From positions 206,627 to 270,626 of the forward strand of contig NZ_SWKK01000012.1 of assembly GCF_005144745.1 (NCBI RefSeq): a DNA stretch of 64,000 nt, read 5' to 3'. Within the stretch, counting starts at the first letter, position 1; each line of letters starts with the position of its first letter. Made by a program: the position numbers and the translations under genes. The stretch comes from Flavobacterium sp. ASW18X (lineage in GTDB: Bacteria > Bacteroidota > Bacteroidia > Flavobacteriales > Flavobacteriaceae). The notes under the pieces are model-generated. The model saw only the letters and a program-made list of their open reading frames with translations. It was not told where the DNA came from and did no database searches. Positions 43,684-54,200 of this stretch are shown one piece after another.

Positions 43684-43714
43684 TAAAAGTAAAAAAATAT
43701 GCAGCGCTAACCAA
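43684..43714 (-). promoter_or_regulatory. Candidate promoter for the 274-aa lipoprotein gene
   Basis: On the minus strand TTG-N20-TACTTTTA: the right spacing and seven of eight -7 positions (final G is A), 34 bp before the start codon. Confidence 0.42.
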
Positions 43715-43773
43715 TTTAATAGTGTAGCAATTTTAACGCTATTCTTATAATAACGAGCTGTTATGATTATTGA

Positions 43774-44988
43774 CTAATCTAAGAACTCCGTAATCACTTG
43801 TGTTTGGCTATGCAAGGTTTTGTGTACTGGGCATTTGTCTGCAATTTCTAACATGCGAGCAATTTGTTTTTGGTCTAAATTTCCTGTAAACTTTATAAAA
43901 CGATGAAACGTATCAATCTTGGCCGTTGGTTCTTCGCAATGTTCACAGTCTACAGCATGTTGTTTGTTGTAAGTGGTGTGGACTTCTATGTTTTCTAAAG
44001 GCCAATTTTTACGCTTGGCATACATTTGCACAGTCATTGCTGTACAGGCAGATAAACCAGCAGAAACCAACTCATAAGGAGATGGGCCAAAATTTTGGCC
44101 GCCAAAAGAAACTGGCTCATCTGCCACCATAAGGTGGTCACCAACCTTCATTTGTGTGGTAAAACTTGCATCACTATCTAGACTTGCTATTACCTCTTGC
44201 TTGCTTTTTAAAGGTGTCTCTGCTTTTATAGTCACGTAGCGTGTGGCCCAATTGGCAATAACATTCCCTACATAGGTTGCGTCTTCTTTATCTGATAATA
44301 AATGGTCTGCACCATCTAAGGATATAAAGCTTTTAGGATGATGCGCTGCGGTATAAATTTCTTCTGCATTCTGAATTCCAACAATAGTGTCTTGTGGTGA
44401 ATGTAGCACCAGTAATGCTTTACGCAGGTCCTGTATATTTTCTTTGGCTGCATTCTGCTCTAAATCTTTTACAAACTGCCGCGTAATCGTAAAATCTCTT
44501 CCACTTAAATTTACTACAGCTTTACCATTCCGTTTAATTTCTTCCAAGTTAGATTTAAAAAGATGTTTAACATGTTCTGGATGGCTAGGCGCACCAATGG
44601 TGGCTACTGCTGTTACAAAATCCAACTTTGCTGCAGCTTGTAAAACGGCTGCGCCTCCTAAAGAATGCCCAACCAAAAGACTAGGTGCTTTGTAGGTAGC
44701 ATCTAAAAAATTTGCCGCAGCAATTACATCTTCTACATTACCAGAAAAATTGGTATCCGCAAATTCCCCTTCACTTTCTCCTAATCCAGTAAAATCAAAA
44801 CGGAGAACACCAAAACCATTCGCGGTAAGGCCTCTGGCAATATTTTTAACTGCTAATAAATTTTTAGTGCAGGTAAAGCAATGCGCAAAGAGGACAAAAT
44901 TGTGCGGATGCTGGTTTATAGGTAGTTCCAATAGGCCTTTTAATTGTTGACCTTGCTGGTTGGTAAATTTTACTCTGTTTGTCTGCAT
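43774..44988 (-). CDS. Bifunctional alpha/beta hydrolase-OsmC protein
   Basis: 404 aa. Residues 1-255 form an alpha/beta hydrolase: LFAHCFTCTK, FDFTGLGESEG, nucleophile elbow GHSLGG (Ser109), Asp200 and His229 (SLDGADHLL) completing the triad. Residues 265-404 are OsmC: GPSPYELVSAGLSACTAMTVQMYAKRK with peroxidatic Cys315, and DKCPVHKTL with Cys386. The OsmC part should reduce organic hydroperoxides; the hydrolase may supply substrate from lipid or acyl esters (inference). A known fusion type, here with all catalytic residues intact. Cytoplasmic. Confidence 0.95.
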   Translation of the reverse strand: MQTNRVKFTNQQGQQLKGLLELPINQHPHNFVLFAHCFTCTKNLLAVKNIARGLTANGFGVLRFDFTGLGESEGEFADTNFSGNVEDVIAAANFLDATYKAPSLLVGHSLGGAAVLQAAAKLDFVTAVATIGAPSHPEHVKHLFKSNLEEIKRNGKAVVNLSGRDFTITRQFVKDLEQNAAKENIQDLRKALLVLHSPQDTIVGIQNAEEIYTAAHHPKSFISLDGADHLLSDKEDATYVGNVIANWATRYVTIKAETPLKSKQEVIASLDSDASFTTQMKVGDHLMVADEPVSFGGQNFGPSPYELVSAGLSACTAMTVQMYAKRKNWPLENIEVHTTYNKQHAVDCEHCEEPTAKIDTFHRFIKFTGNLDQKQIARMLEIADKCPVHKTLHSQTQVITEFLD

Positions 44989-45041
44989 AGTTTATGGTCT
45001 TTTACAGGGCCAAAGTAAAATGGTGGAATAAGCCCTATAGA

Positions 45042-45755
45042 TTAACTTTTAGGTTTCTTTTTAAAGAGACTAGATAGGTCGGGATTATAGAAGATTCCTA
45101 TCTGTAGTCTATCATAAACTGCATTGGTAAATTGGTTTCTAAGGTAGCCAATTTGCACGCTGCTGTTTTCCGTTACATGTACACCTAAAGCACCGTAAAG
45201 GCGGTTTTGTCCAAATAAATCGTCTTGTAGGTTTATAAATAATTCATCATAAAAATTTAAGAAAAAGGTATTGGTCAAGGGGAGGGTAACTTGCAGGCGA
45301 TAACGTGCTCGGTGTTGCGTGTCCGTAGTGTTATTGGCAAACTCTAAAAAACGTTGTTCTAGACGATACCGGTGTTCAAATAGAAATTCCCACACTTTAT
45401 TTTTTAAAATGAACTGTTCAAAAATTCGGTGTTCCTTACTATTGGTCTCTCCAGGTAAATCTATAAAACTGGCATCGGTCTCAATATATCCATACCCTAA
45501 AGTTGCTATAGCATCCTTATTGATATGGTAATTGGCGCCTGTTCTCAATAAAAGTTGATTAAAATTATCGGTAGTTTCATACAATCGAAATTGCGCTTCG
45601 GTATGTAAACTCCACTTTTCAGATAGCTTATTAGTACCAAAATACATGTACCATGCGCCAAACTCTTCCTCCCCAGAAAAGGGCGTAGCAATCTGGGCGT
45701 TGCCTTTACTAATAAATAGGAATACAAATAGGGAAAGTAGCAGTAGTTTCTTCAT
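45042..45755 (-). CDS. DUF2490 outer-membrane protein
   Basis: 237 aa from ATG 45755; the frame runs to 45809 but the signal peptide (MKKLLLLSLFVFLFISKGNAQ) begins at 45755. The body is beta-rich with alternating aromatic residues, WYMYFGTNKLSEKWSLHTEAQFRLYE, LLLRTGANYHIN, FEHRYRLEQRFLE, RARYRLQVTLPL, FFLNFYDELF, as in DUF2490 outer-membrane barrels. Function unknown. Single gene. Confidence 0.88.
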   Translation of the reverse strand: MKKLLLLSLFVFLFISKGNAQIATPFSGEEEFGAWYMYFGTNKLSEKWSLHTEAQFRLYETTDNFNQLLLRTGANYHINKDAIATLGYGYIETDASFIDLPGETNSKEHRIFEQFILKNKVWEFLFEHRYRLEQRFLEFANNTTDTQHRARYRLQVTLPLTNTFFLNFYDELFINLQDDLFGQNRLYGALGVHVTENSSVQIGYLRNQFTNAVYDRLQIGIFYNPDLSSLFKKKPKS

Positions 45756-45983
45756 TATAAAGTTTGAATAGTTGTTGCCCACAAGATATAATCTCTTGTT
45801 AAAATGCAAAGGCTATTTAACAATACTTAAGCACTCTTTTCAATTTGATGGATGGCAAAAATCAAGCAAGTCCCAAAGTTAATTCAATTTAAAATAAAGG
45901 TAAAGCTTGGCGCTAATGTTAAAAATTAACGTAGCAGGATTAGGCTTCAATTTTAGTTTCGCCACTTTAAAAACAGAACCAAA

Positions 45984-48900
45984 ATGAAAACTTTTACCAA
46001 ACTTATTTTAGTAGTATGTAGTCTGCTTTTGGGTGCCAATTGGGTTACCGCACAGTCTACCAATGCCTCTATTAGAGGAACTATTTTAGATGACGGCAAT
46101 GCACCTATGATGGGTGTCAATATTCTAGTACAGAATGCCGCAACAGGATTTAGAACCGGAACCATTACAGATATGGACGGTAATTTTGTATTACAACAGC
46201 TGCCTTTAGGTGGCCCTTATCGCTTTGAGGCTTCTTATACTGGATTTAAAACGGCGGTAAAAGAGGGGATAGAATTAAACCAAAGTGATGTTGTTGTACT
46301 AAAGATTAATTTACAAGAAAGTGTAAATGCGTTAGAAGAGGTAGTATTGACTGGAGAGGGTATCTCTCAACGTATTCAACAAATAGGAGCAGCCACCAAA
46401 ATTGGTAAAGTACAGATTGCCAATCTCCCAACGGAAGGTAGAAACTTTACAAGGCTTACTAGTTTAAGCCCGTTGCAAGGCGGTGGGTCTCTAAATTTAG
46501 GAGGGCAGCGTAGAACTTCTACTAACATTACTATAGATGGGGCAAATGCTAGAAACACCTTAACGGCCGGTGAGGTTGGTCGTGGACCCTACACCTTGTC
46601 TCAAGAAGCAGTTAGGGAGTTTGAAGTATCTACCAATGACTACAGTGTTACACAGGGTAGACAAAGTGGAGGAGCCCTAAACGTCGTAACCAAATCTGGT
46701 ACCAACACTTTTAGTGGTAGTGCTTTCTTTTACCACAGAGCAGATGCTTTACAAAGTAAATATAACATTAGAGGCGAAGACAGAGAAGCAGATTTTTACA
46801 CCTCTCAATACGGAATTAGTTTGGGCGGACCTATTGTAAAAGACAAATTACATTTTTTTGCTACATATGAGCGTCAAGATGCAGGAGAGCCAATAAGTAT
46901 TGCAGATATACAGAGTGATGCAGATGCAAATCGTTTAGGGATTTCTCAAGACAATTTAGACCGCTTTTTAAACATTGCTAGGACTAAATACGGTGTGAGT
47001 GATGCACAGCAAGTAGGGCAATTTGATAGAGAAACAGAAGCCAATAACTTATTCATTCGCTTGGATTGGCAAATAAATGATAAGCATAGATTAACAGTAC
47101 GTAATCTGTATAATAAGTGGGAAAGCCCATTTAATACTAGTGATAATTCGGATTTTGAAATAGCGGAATCTTGGTCAGATTTTGAGTCTAAAGAGAATAG
47201 CTTTTTGGTGTCTTTACGTTCTAATTTCTCTCCTGCTGTAACTAATGAATTCAAAGTACAATATCAGCATGCAGAACGCGCTTTTGTTCCAAGCAGTCAA
47301 TTGCCGTCTAGCAATATTCCTAGGGCCATTGTAGAGGTTACTTCGGTACTACCTAATGGCAGTACAAGGTCTAGAGACATTCAATTGGGAGGGCAACGTT
47401 TTACGCCAGAAACCAATATGGAAAATCAGCTGCATATTGCAAATGTTACGTATTTAAATACAGGTAAAGTAAACTATACTTTTGGTACAGATAACACCAT
47501 AACTTACTTGGAAACCTTACTTTCTAACGAGCAAAATGGTCGTTTTTTCTTTGATAGTTTGGATGATTTTGACAATATGAACGCAAGTAGGTATGCCAGA
47601 GAGGTACCATTACAGGGTTTACCGTTGGTAGAGCAAACTGTGTTGGATTTATCGCTTTTTGCTGAGGCCGATTTTAATCTTACCAAGGACATAAACCTAA
47701 AAGCAGGTTTGCGTTGGGATGCTACTATATTTAATGATGCGGCAGAATTTAATCCTGTGGTTTTTGAAGATTTAGGCATTAGAACGGATGAAACCATAGA
47801 AGACTTTGATAACATTCAACCTAGAATTCAACTTACTTGGAATTTAAAAGGAGAGAATACAGATATATTTAAATTAGGGGGAGGGGTATTTACATCTCAA
47901 CCCCATTATTATGCACAAGTAAATAACATACAAAATAGTGGTACTTTGCTTGGAGCCATAGATGTTACTGGTGCGGCTGTGCCAACCCCAGATTTTGTTG
48001 GGTACAGACAAGACCCATCTACTGTTCCTGGTATACCAGCAGGGGAAACACCGTTTTCTACCATCAATGCGGTAAGTCCAGATTTTGAAGTGCCAACCAC
48101 CTTTAAAGGAAACTTTAGCTATACCCACTTTTTTGATAACGGGCTGTATTTTGGGTTGAATGCCTTATTGAGTCACACTAAAAACAATTACACTTACCAA
48201 GAAGCCAACTTAGTAACCAATCCCTATTTTGTAACACCACAAGGTAGAGAGGTTTTTGTGCCTGCCAATACAATTACAGAGGGCGGACAGATTGATTGGA
48301 CCAATTCTAGAATTTCGGATAGAGTAGGTAGAGCACTATACATGACATCTGACGGAATATTAGACCAAATGGCCTTGGTAGTAGAAGCAGGAGCAGAGAT
48401 AGGCAAAGATGGTTACATCAATGGCAGCATCACGTTTAACCAAACTAAAGACAATTCTTCTTACAACTGTTGCGTAGCCAATACCTCTACTTTTTTACCT
48501 GTAGAAGGTGACCCAAGAGATTTAAATTATGGTTTTTCTGATAACCATTTTGGAACAAAAATGGTACTAAACGGAGCAACTCCTACTTGGAAAGGCTTTA
48601 AATTAGGAGTTACAGCCATAGGTTCTGGCGGATCTAGATATTCGTTAATGGTGGATGATAATACCAGTGCTAATGGCGATTTTAACCTTAGGAATGATAT
48701 TGCTTACATCTTTGATCCTAATGACCCCAATACACCAGAAGCGATAAGAGATGCATATAACCAAGTGTTGGCAGACCCAGATACACCAGAAAATTTCAAG
48801 GAATATTTGCGAGAGAATTTTGGGCGTTTTGCAGAGCGTAATGGAGGGGTAAACCCTTTTGCGGCAACTGTAGATATACGTTTGACCAAATCGTTTTCCT

Positions 48901-49133
48901 TTTTAAATACTCAAAAATTAGAGTTGTCTGCAGATATATTTAACGTTGCCAATCTACTTAATAAGGAATGGGGAGTAAATCACAATTTTGGTAGAACTAG
49001 GGAGTTTATGCGTATTAATGGTTTTAATCCAGCCACCAATGCTTACGATTACGGTGTGCAAACAGGAGCAGGGGTAGAGCCAATTGGTGGTACGCCTTGG
49101 CGATTACAATTGGGAGCACGTTATTCATTTTAA
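45984..49133 (+). CDS. TonB-dependent receptor (Oar-like)
   Basis: 1049 aa. Signal peptide MKTFTKLILVVCSLLLGANWVTAQ, a carboxypeptidase-regulatory-like domain (SIRGTILDDGNAPMMGVNILVQN ... GNFVLQQLPLGGPY), plug, and a large barrel with the GGALNVVTKSGTNTFSGSAFFYHR signature of Oar-type receptors, ending RLQLGARYSF with terminal Phe. There is no SusD partner. Instead a phosphodiesterase gene begins 11 bp after its stop, and an ATG overlapping the stop (TAATG) could couple them. A nucleotide or phospho-compound importer role is inferred. Confidence 0.94.
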   Translation: MKTFTKLILVVCSLLLGANWVTAQSTNASIRGTILDDGNAPMMGVNILVQNAATGFRTGTITDMDGNFVLQQLPLGGPYRFEASYTGFKTAVKEGIELNQSDVVVLKINLQESVNALEEVVLTGEGISQRIQQIGAATKIGKVQIANLPTEGRNFTRLTSLSPLQGGGSLNLGGQRRTSTNITIDGANARNTLTAGEVGRGPYTLSQEAVREFEVSTNDYSVTQGRQSGGALNVVTKSGTNTFSGSAFFYHRADALQSKYNIRGEDREADFYTSQYGISLGGPIVKDKLHFFATYERQDAGEPISIADIQSDADANRLGISQDNLDRFLNIARTKYGVSDAQQVGQFDRETEANNLFIRLDWQINDKHRLTVRNLYNKWESPFNTSDNSDFEIAESWSDFESKENSFLVSLRSNFSPAVTNEFKVQYQHAERAFVPSSQLPSSNIPRAIVEVTSVLPNGSTRSRDIQLGGQRFTPETNMENQLHIANVTYLNTGKVNYTFGTDNTITYLETLLSNEQNGRFFFDSLDDFDNMNASRYAREVPLQGLPLVEQTVLDLSLFAEADFNLTKDINLKAGLRWDATIFNDAAEFNPVVFEDLGIRTDETIEDFDNIQPRIQLTWNLKGENTDIFKLGGGVFTSQPHYYAQVNNIQNSGTLLGAIDVTGAAVPTPDFVGYRQDPSTVPGIPAGETPFSTINAVSPDFEVPTTFKGNFSYTHFFDNGLYFGLNALLSHTKNNYTYQEANLVTNPYFVTPQGREVFVPANTITEGGQIDWTNSRISDRVGRALYMTSDGILDQMALVVEAGAEIGKDGYINGSITFNQTKDNSSYNCCVANTSTFLPVEGDPRDLNYGFSDNHFGTKMVLNGATPTWKGFKLGVTAIGSGGSRYSLMVDDNTSANGDFNLRNDIAYIFDPNDPNTPEAIRDAYNQVLADPDTPENFKEYLRENFGRFAERNGGVNPFAATVDIRLTKSFSFLNTQKLELSADIFNVANLLNKEWGVNHNFGRTREFMRINGFNPATNAYDYGVQTGAGVEPIGGTPWRLQLGARYSF

Positions 49134-49144
49134 TGTTTAGGAAG

Positions 49145-50476
49145 ATGAAAAGGATTTTAACCTTAGTGATTAGCTGTTGTGCAGCCGCTATATTTGCGCA
49201 AACAGACCAACATGTAGTATTAGTTTCCGTTGACGGATTTAGACCAGATTTTTATTTGGAAGCCAAATGGCCATCTCCCAATTTAAAGCAAATGGCAAAA
49301 GAAGGTGTGCAGGCTTTAGGGGTAAGAGGAGTCTTTCCCTCTGTAACCTATCCATCTCATACTACCTTAATAACGGGAGCAACACCATTGCATCATGGCG
49401 TGTATTACAATGCTCAGTTTGAACCGGAAGGGCAAACCGGAAGATGGTATTGGGAGAGCAATTTAATACAGACCAAAACGCTTTGGAAAGCAGTACAAGA
49501 AAAAGGAGGCACAACCGCCTCTTTTTTCTGGCCTGTTAGTGTAGGTGGTGCTATAGATTATAACGTGCCAGAAGTTTGGACGGTAGACCGTAAGGGCCCT
49601 TTTTTGGGGGCGAATCGTGCCAATGAAAACCCCAAAGGTTTTCTTGCAGAATTAGAAGAGAAGGCAACAGGTAAGTTAACCTCAGCCAATTTTAATGGCG
49701 ATTATCTAAATAGAGAAGACAAAACTGGGGATATGGCTGCCTATACGCTAGAGACCTATAAACCCAATTTTATGACGGTTCATTTGATTGCTACAGACCA
49801 CTTTCAGCATGCAGAAGGAAAGGAAGGTCCAATGGTGTATAAATCTATTGCGGCCGTAGATAGGGCCATTGGTAAAATAATGGAAGCAGCTGAGCGCGCT
49901 AAGATTTTAGATAAGACCACTTTTATAATTACTGGTGACCATGGTTTTGTAGATATTCATAGTGCCTTGAGCCCAAACATTTGGCTTAAGGAGATGGGAC
50001 TACTAGCGGATAGCAAAGAACGCGGCAATTGGAAAGCCGTTTTCCATACCAGTGGAGCCTCAGCTTTTCTAATTTTAAAAGATGCTAAGGATAAAAAGAC
50101 CTTAGAGCAGGTAAAGAATAAGCTAGATAGTTTACCAGCTAAATATAAAAAGTTGTTTAGAGTGATAGAAAAGGAAGAATTAAATACGGTAGGCGCTAGT
50201 AAAGAAGCTGCCTTGGCACTAGCCCCTGTAGAGGGTGTAGCCATGTCTGGTAGTACAGAAGGGAATGTATTAAAACCGCGTAAGGGCGGCACACACGGCT
50301 TTTTTCCAGATTTTAAAGCCATAGAAACTGGTTTTGTTGCTTGGGGAGCCCTTACCACAAATGAGAAAACTATAGAAAAAATGAACCTAGAAGATATAGC
50401 GCCTTTAATTGCGGAAATGCTGCAATTAGATTTTGAAGCTAAAGATGGCATTGCTTATCCTGGTATATTAAAATAA
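49145..50476 (+). CDS. Ectonucleotide pyrophosphatase/phosphodiesterase-like (ENPP) enzyme
   Basis: 443 aa from ATG 49145, preceded by AGGAAG; ATG 49133 (in TAATG with the receptor stop) is possible. Signal peptide MKRILTLVISCCAAAIFAQ. ENPP metal and nucleophile residues are in place: Asp30 (SVDGF), nucleophile Thr68 (SVTYPSHTT), ATDHFQH, TGDHGF and GTHGFFPD. The periplasmic enzyme would split phosphodiester or pyrophosphate bonds, releasing nucleotides for the receptor encoded just upstream. Confidence 0.92.
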   Translation: MKRILTLVISCCAAAIFAQTDQHVVLVSVDGFRPDFYLEAKWPSPNLKQMAKEGVQALGVRGVFPSVTYPSHTTLITGATPLHHGVYYNAQFEPEGQTGRWYWESNLIQTKTLWKAVQEKGGTTASFFWPVSVGGAIDYNVPEVWTVDRKGPFLGANRANENPKGFLAELEEKATGKLTSANFNGDYLNREDKTGDMAAYTLETYKPNFMTVHLIATDHFQHAEGKEGPMVYKSIAAVDRAIGKIMEAAERAKILDKTTFIITGDHGFVDIHSALSPNIWLKEMGLLADSKERGNWKAVFHTSGASAFLILKDAKDKKTLEQVKNKLDSLPAKYKKLFRVIEKEELNTVGASKEAALALAPVEGVAMSGSTEGNVLKPRKGGTHGFFPDFKAIETGFVAWGALTTNEKTIEKMNLEDIAPLIAEMLQLDFEAKDGIAYPGILK

Positions 50477-50490
50477 ACGTGGTAGGTATA

Positions 50491-51108
50491 TTAATATACT
50501 TTTCTTAAGGTGTTAGCAATTGTTTGACGGGTGGCCCCAATAAGGTCACCCAAATCTTTTTTAGTCAATAAATCAAATAATTGATACTCTTGACCAGAAC
50601 AATCCAATACTTTTTCTTGAAAATATTCTTTTAAATATAGCACCTTGTCTAAGGCTCCTTTTTCATTGGCCATTTTGATCTTCTTTTCTGCATTACACCA
50701 TCGGATGATGAGGTAGCCTATAAACCATTCATTCACCTTTTTGTCTTTGGCAATGAGCTCTTTAAAAAAAGCTAAATCATAAACCCGTATTCTAGAATCT
50801 ACCATAGCTTTAGAAAACTCGTAGAATTGGTCGTTATTTAAGTATTCAAAATTGCCAAAAAAACAGTTGTGCCCTATAACATCATAAATATACTCTTGTC
50901 CAGACTCTGTGTAACTGCCGAGCTTTACGGCGCCTTCTACTATTTCATAGGCAAAATTCAGTTTTTTGCAAGCGGTATAAATATGGTTACCCTTGGGTAC
51001 AATTAGCTCAGTAATTTTACCTTGAGTAGCTATATTTTGTTCCCTTAAATGGTCTGATAAATTAAACTGCAAAAAGTTAGCACTTTTGGCAGCGCGTAGG
51101 TTAATCAT
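50491..51108 (-). CDS. Crp/Fnr-family transcriptional regulator
   Basis: 205 aa. An N-terminal cyclic-nucleotide-like beta domain (LNFAYEIVEGAVKLGSYTESGQEYIYDVIGHNCFFG) and C-terminal HTH (LLTKKDLGDLIGATRQTIANTLRKV). The classical cAMP phosphate-binding RxA core is not evident, so the ligand may differ. Convergent with the phosphodiesterase gene. A 9-bp inverted repeat 31 bp upstream of the start could be its own site. Confidence 0.9.
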   Translation of the reverse strand: MINLRAAKSANFLQFNLSDHLREQNIATQGKITELIVPKGNHIYTACKKLNFAYEIVEGAVKLGSYTESGQEYIYDVIGHNCFFGNFEYLNNDQFYEFSKAMVDSRIRVYDLAFFKELIAKDKKVNEWFIGYLIIRWCNAEKKIKMANEKGALDKVLYLKEYFQEKVLDCSGQEYQLFDLLTKKDLGDLIGATRQTIANTLRKVY

Positions 51109-51138
51109 GCTTCAATTTTTGCCGAAAATACCTCCCTA

Positions 51139-51174
51139 ATTTTAAGTCAGCGTTAGGCAAAGGTTACTTAAAAT
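51139..51174. promoter_or_regulatory. Inverted repeat upstream of the crp-like gene
   Basis: ATTTTAAGT-N18-ACTTAAAAT, perfect 9-bp arms, 31 bp from the start of the Crp/Fnr-type gene. The 18-nt spacer is long for a single Crp dimer site, so it may be two sites or a transcript hairpin. Confidence 0.35.
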
Positions 51175-51210
51175 AGAAAACCCCAATAGGGTTGGGGAAA
51201 TAGTATAAAA

Positions 51211-51233
51211 AAAGCCCCCATTTTGGGGGCTTT
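51211..51233 (-). terminator. Terminator after the BNR-repeat gene
   Basis: AAAGCCCCCA-N3-TGGGGGCTTT stem next to the BNR gene stop at 51240; a smaller hairpin (CCCCAA ... TTGGGG, 51181-51197) follows on the minus strand. Confidence 0.85.
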
Positions 51234-51239
51234 GTTAGG

Positions 51240-54200
51240 TTACTTTAAACTAAATGTTTTTACGTCTTTAAAGGGCGATAAATCCAAAGCTTTGATACTG
51301 CTTTGGTAGGGTTTCCATTTTTCGTTAAAGAAGGTATTGGTTTTTTCCAAGGCTGATGTTAACTCATCCTCTGCAAATTTTAGCAACTGGCGCTCCGTGC
51401 TAGTAATTCCTGTTTGTCTGCTTTGGATATAGCCAGAGGCTGTACCAATTCTGTTCATAACAGTAATTTCTGGATTACGGGTAATACCTTGGCGCTTATC
51501 TTCTTTACCAATATATAAAGCTATAACACTATCAATTTCTTTTACAATTTCTGTAGAGGCTTTTATTTGTTCCTTGAACTTTTCTTTATCTAAGTCTTGC
51601 ATGTCTTTTTTAAAGCTGTTGGCCAAATCTTTACTTTCTACCAATTGCTTTACGGCATCTGCAGCGGTTTGTGTAAAATCCTGTAACTGCTTGGCCGTAT
51701 TGTAAACTTCATTCACAGAAGCCATATCTACATCCAATCTTGGGTCTGTTTCTACTTTAATCGTGGTTTCGTCCGTGGTTGTTCCATGACTTACCTGTAC
51801 GCGATAGGTACCTGGCTTAACGGAAACTCCACCACGTTCTCTTTTGCTTTTGCTAATTTTTCTGGAAGGGCGGTCTGGACCTTTCTCGTCCATGTTCCAA
51901 TATAACCTATGAAAGCCCGCCTTTTCTGGGGTCTTAATTTTTAGCGTACGGATTAATCGGTCACCATCAAAAATATCGAACTGTACAGAATCTTTTTTCT
52001 GAACACCCGTCATTTCTTTTTGGGTAGTTGCTGCCTCCTCAGCATCATCCTTTTCTTCTTTTTTTACTGATTTATCCGCTTTTTTGCTGCCTTCCTTTAA
52101 GAAATAGGTTAGCATAGCCCCATATTCTCTGTTCTCTGCATTGTACAATGCATCTGCGCCAAATCTGCTACCTGTGGGTTGTTGGTATGCTGCCAAATAG
52201 GCGGTTGGACTCTCAAAAAGGGCTACTTCTTTATTTAGAATGCTCATGTCTTTGGCAATAGCTCGTAAAGGTCTAATATCGTCTAAAACCCAAGCGGCTC
52301 TACCAAAAGTTCCTATGACCAAATCTTGCTCTCTTGGGTGTATAGCTAAATCCTTTGTGGATACCGTAGGGAAAGATTTACCCCATTTTTGCCATTTTTC
52401 ACCTGCATTAAAAGACACATACAAACCATCATCCGTACCTAAGAAGACTAAATTTGGATTTTCTGGGTCTTCTATTATAGAAAGCGTATAGCTTTCTACA
52501 TCGTTACCATCTACAATACGGGTCCATGTTTTACCATAATCCTTAGTTCTATAGGCATAGGGAGTGTAGTTGAAACGTCTATAATCGTTAGCGATTAATA
52601 AAGCTTCGCCCTTGTTCTTTTGTGAGGCCTTAATTTGTGGAATCCAACTTCCTTTAGGTAAACCCTTTAGGTTGGCCGTTACTTCTGTCCAAGTTTGTCC
52701 GCCGTTTTGCGTGATGTGCACCCGACCATCATCCGTGCCCACCCAAAGCATATCTTTTTCTACCGGTGAAGGTTCTATTACCAATACCGTACAGTGATTT
52801 TCTGCACCTGTGGCATCCATGGTTAGACCACCACTTTCACTTTGTTTTTGCTTTTCGGGGTCGTTTGTGGTTAAATCTGGAGAAATTACCCGCCAGGTCA
52901 ACCCTTTGTCGGTAGACTTATGCACAAACTGACTTCCAAAATAAACCGTGCTATTATCAAATGGGTCCTGACCAATACCGGCATTCCAGTTAAAACGAAG
53001 TTTAGTGTCCGCATCTGGTGGTGTTGGTCGCACAATATAATTGTTACCCGTTTTCCAATCGTAACGGCTTACAAATCCTTGTTGGCTCATTGCATAACCA
53101 TATTGGCTGTTGTCTTTGTCTGGTACCACATCAAACCCATCACCAAACGCAATTTCTTGCCAGTAACTGTTACGTATACCTTGGGCTTTCCAAACGTAAG
53201 CAGGTCCTCTCCAAGAACCATTATCTTGCATTCCGCCGTACACGTTATACGGATACTCGTTATCTACGCTGATGTGATAAAACTGTGCTACAGGTAGGTT
53301 GCCAATAAAACGCCAGGTTTTACCACCATCTTTAGAAATATTTAAACCACCGTCATTACCATCTATCATAAATTGGCCATTCTCTGGGTGAATGTAAAAT
53401 GCATGATGGTCTGGGTGTACCCCATTGGCAACACCGTAAGCGGGCATTAAAGAAGTAAAGCTTTTACCACCGTCTTCAGAAACATTTACGTAAGTAAATA
53501 CAGAGATTAACCGATTTTCGTTTTCTGGGTCTACACGAATATCCGAGTAATAAAAAGGACGGTTGCCAATTTCTTCTTTATCATTGACTTTTTTCCATTT
53601 AAAACCGCCATCGATAGACTTGTACAAGGCATTTTTCTTAGCCTCTACCAAGGCATAAACAATGTTTGGTTTGTTCTTTGCTATAGCCAAACCAATACGG
53701 CCCAATTCGCCCTTTGGCAAACCATCTTCATCGCTAAGTTTTTTCCAATTTTCTCCACCATCATGGGTCATATACAGGCCACTGCCTTCACCACCAGATT
53801 TAAAAAACCAAGGGTCACGCTTATGCTCCCACATAGCCACCAAAATCTTGTTAGGATTACTTGGGTCCATTACCATATCTGCAACCCCAGATTTAGGATT
53901 GGTGTATAAAATTTTCTTCCAAGTTTTACCACCATCCGTGGTTTTGTATACCCCTCTTTCTTCATGTATACCCCAAGGAGAACCAATAGCGCCAACATAC
54001 ACGGTATTTGGGTCTGTAGGGTCTATCAAAATACGATGTATGTGCCTTGTTTTCTCAAGACCCATGCTCATCCAACTTTTACCACCATCTAAAGATTTAT
54101 AGACTCCATAACCACCATTTAAACTGTTTCTAGGGTTACCTTCTCCGGTACCTACCCAAATTACGGATGGGTTGCTTTGTTGTATGGCAACCGCACCAAT

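Noticed and set aside
49097..49144. Start of the phosphodiesterase at 49097
   Set aside because: It would run inside the TonB receptor gene and bury the signal peptide that begins at 49145.
53662..54102. 146-codon frame antisense to the BNR-repeat gene
   Set aside because: It mirrors the Asp-box repeats and has no recognisable domain; the minus-strand gene explains the region.
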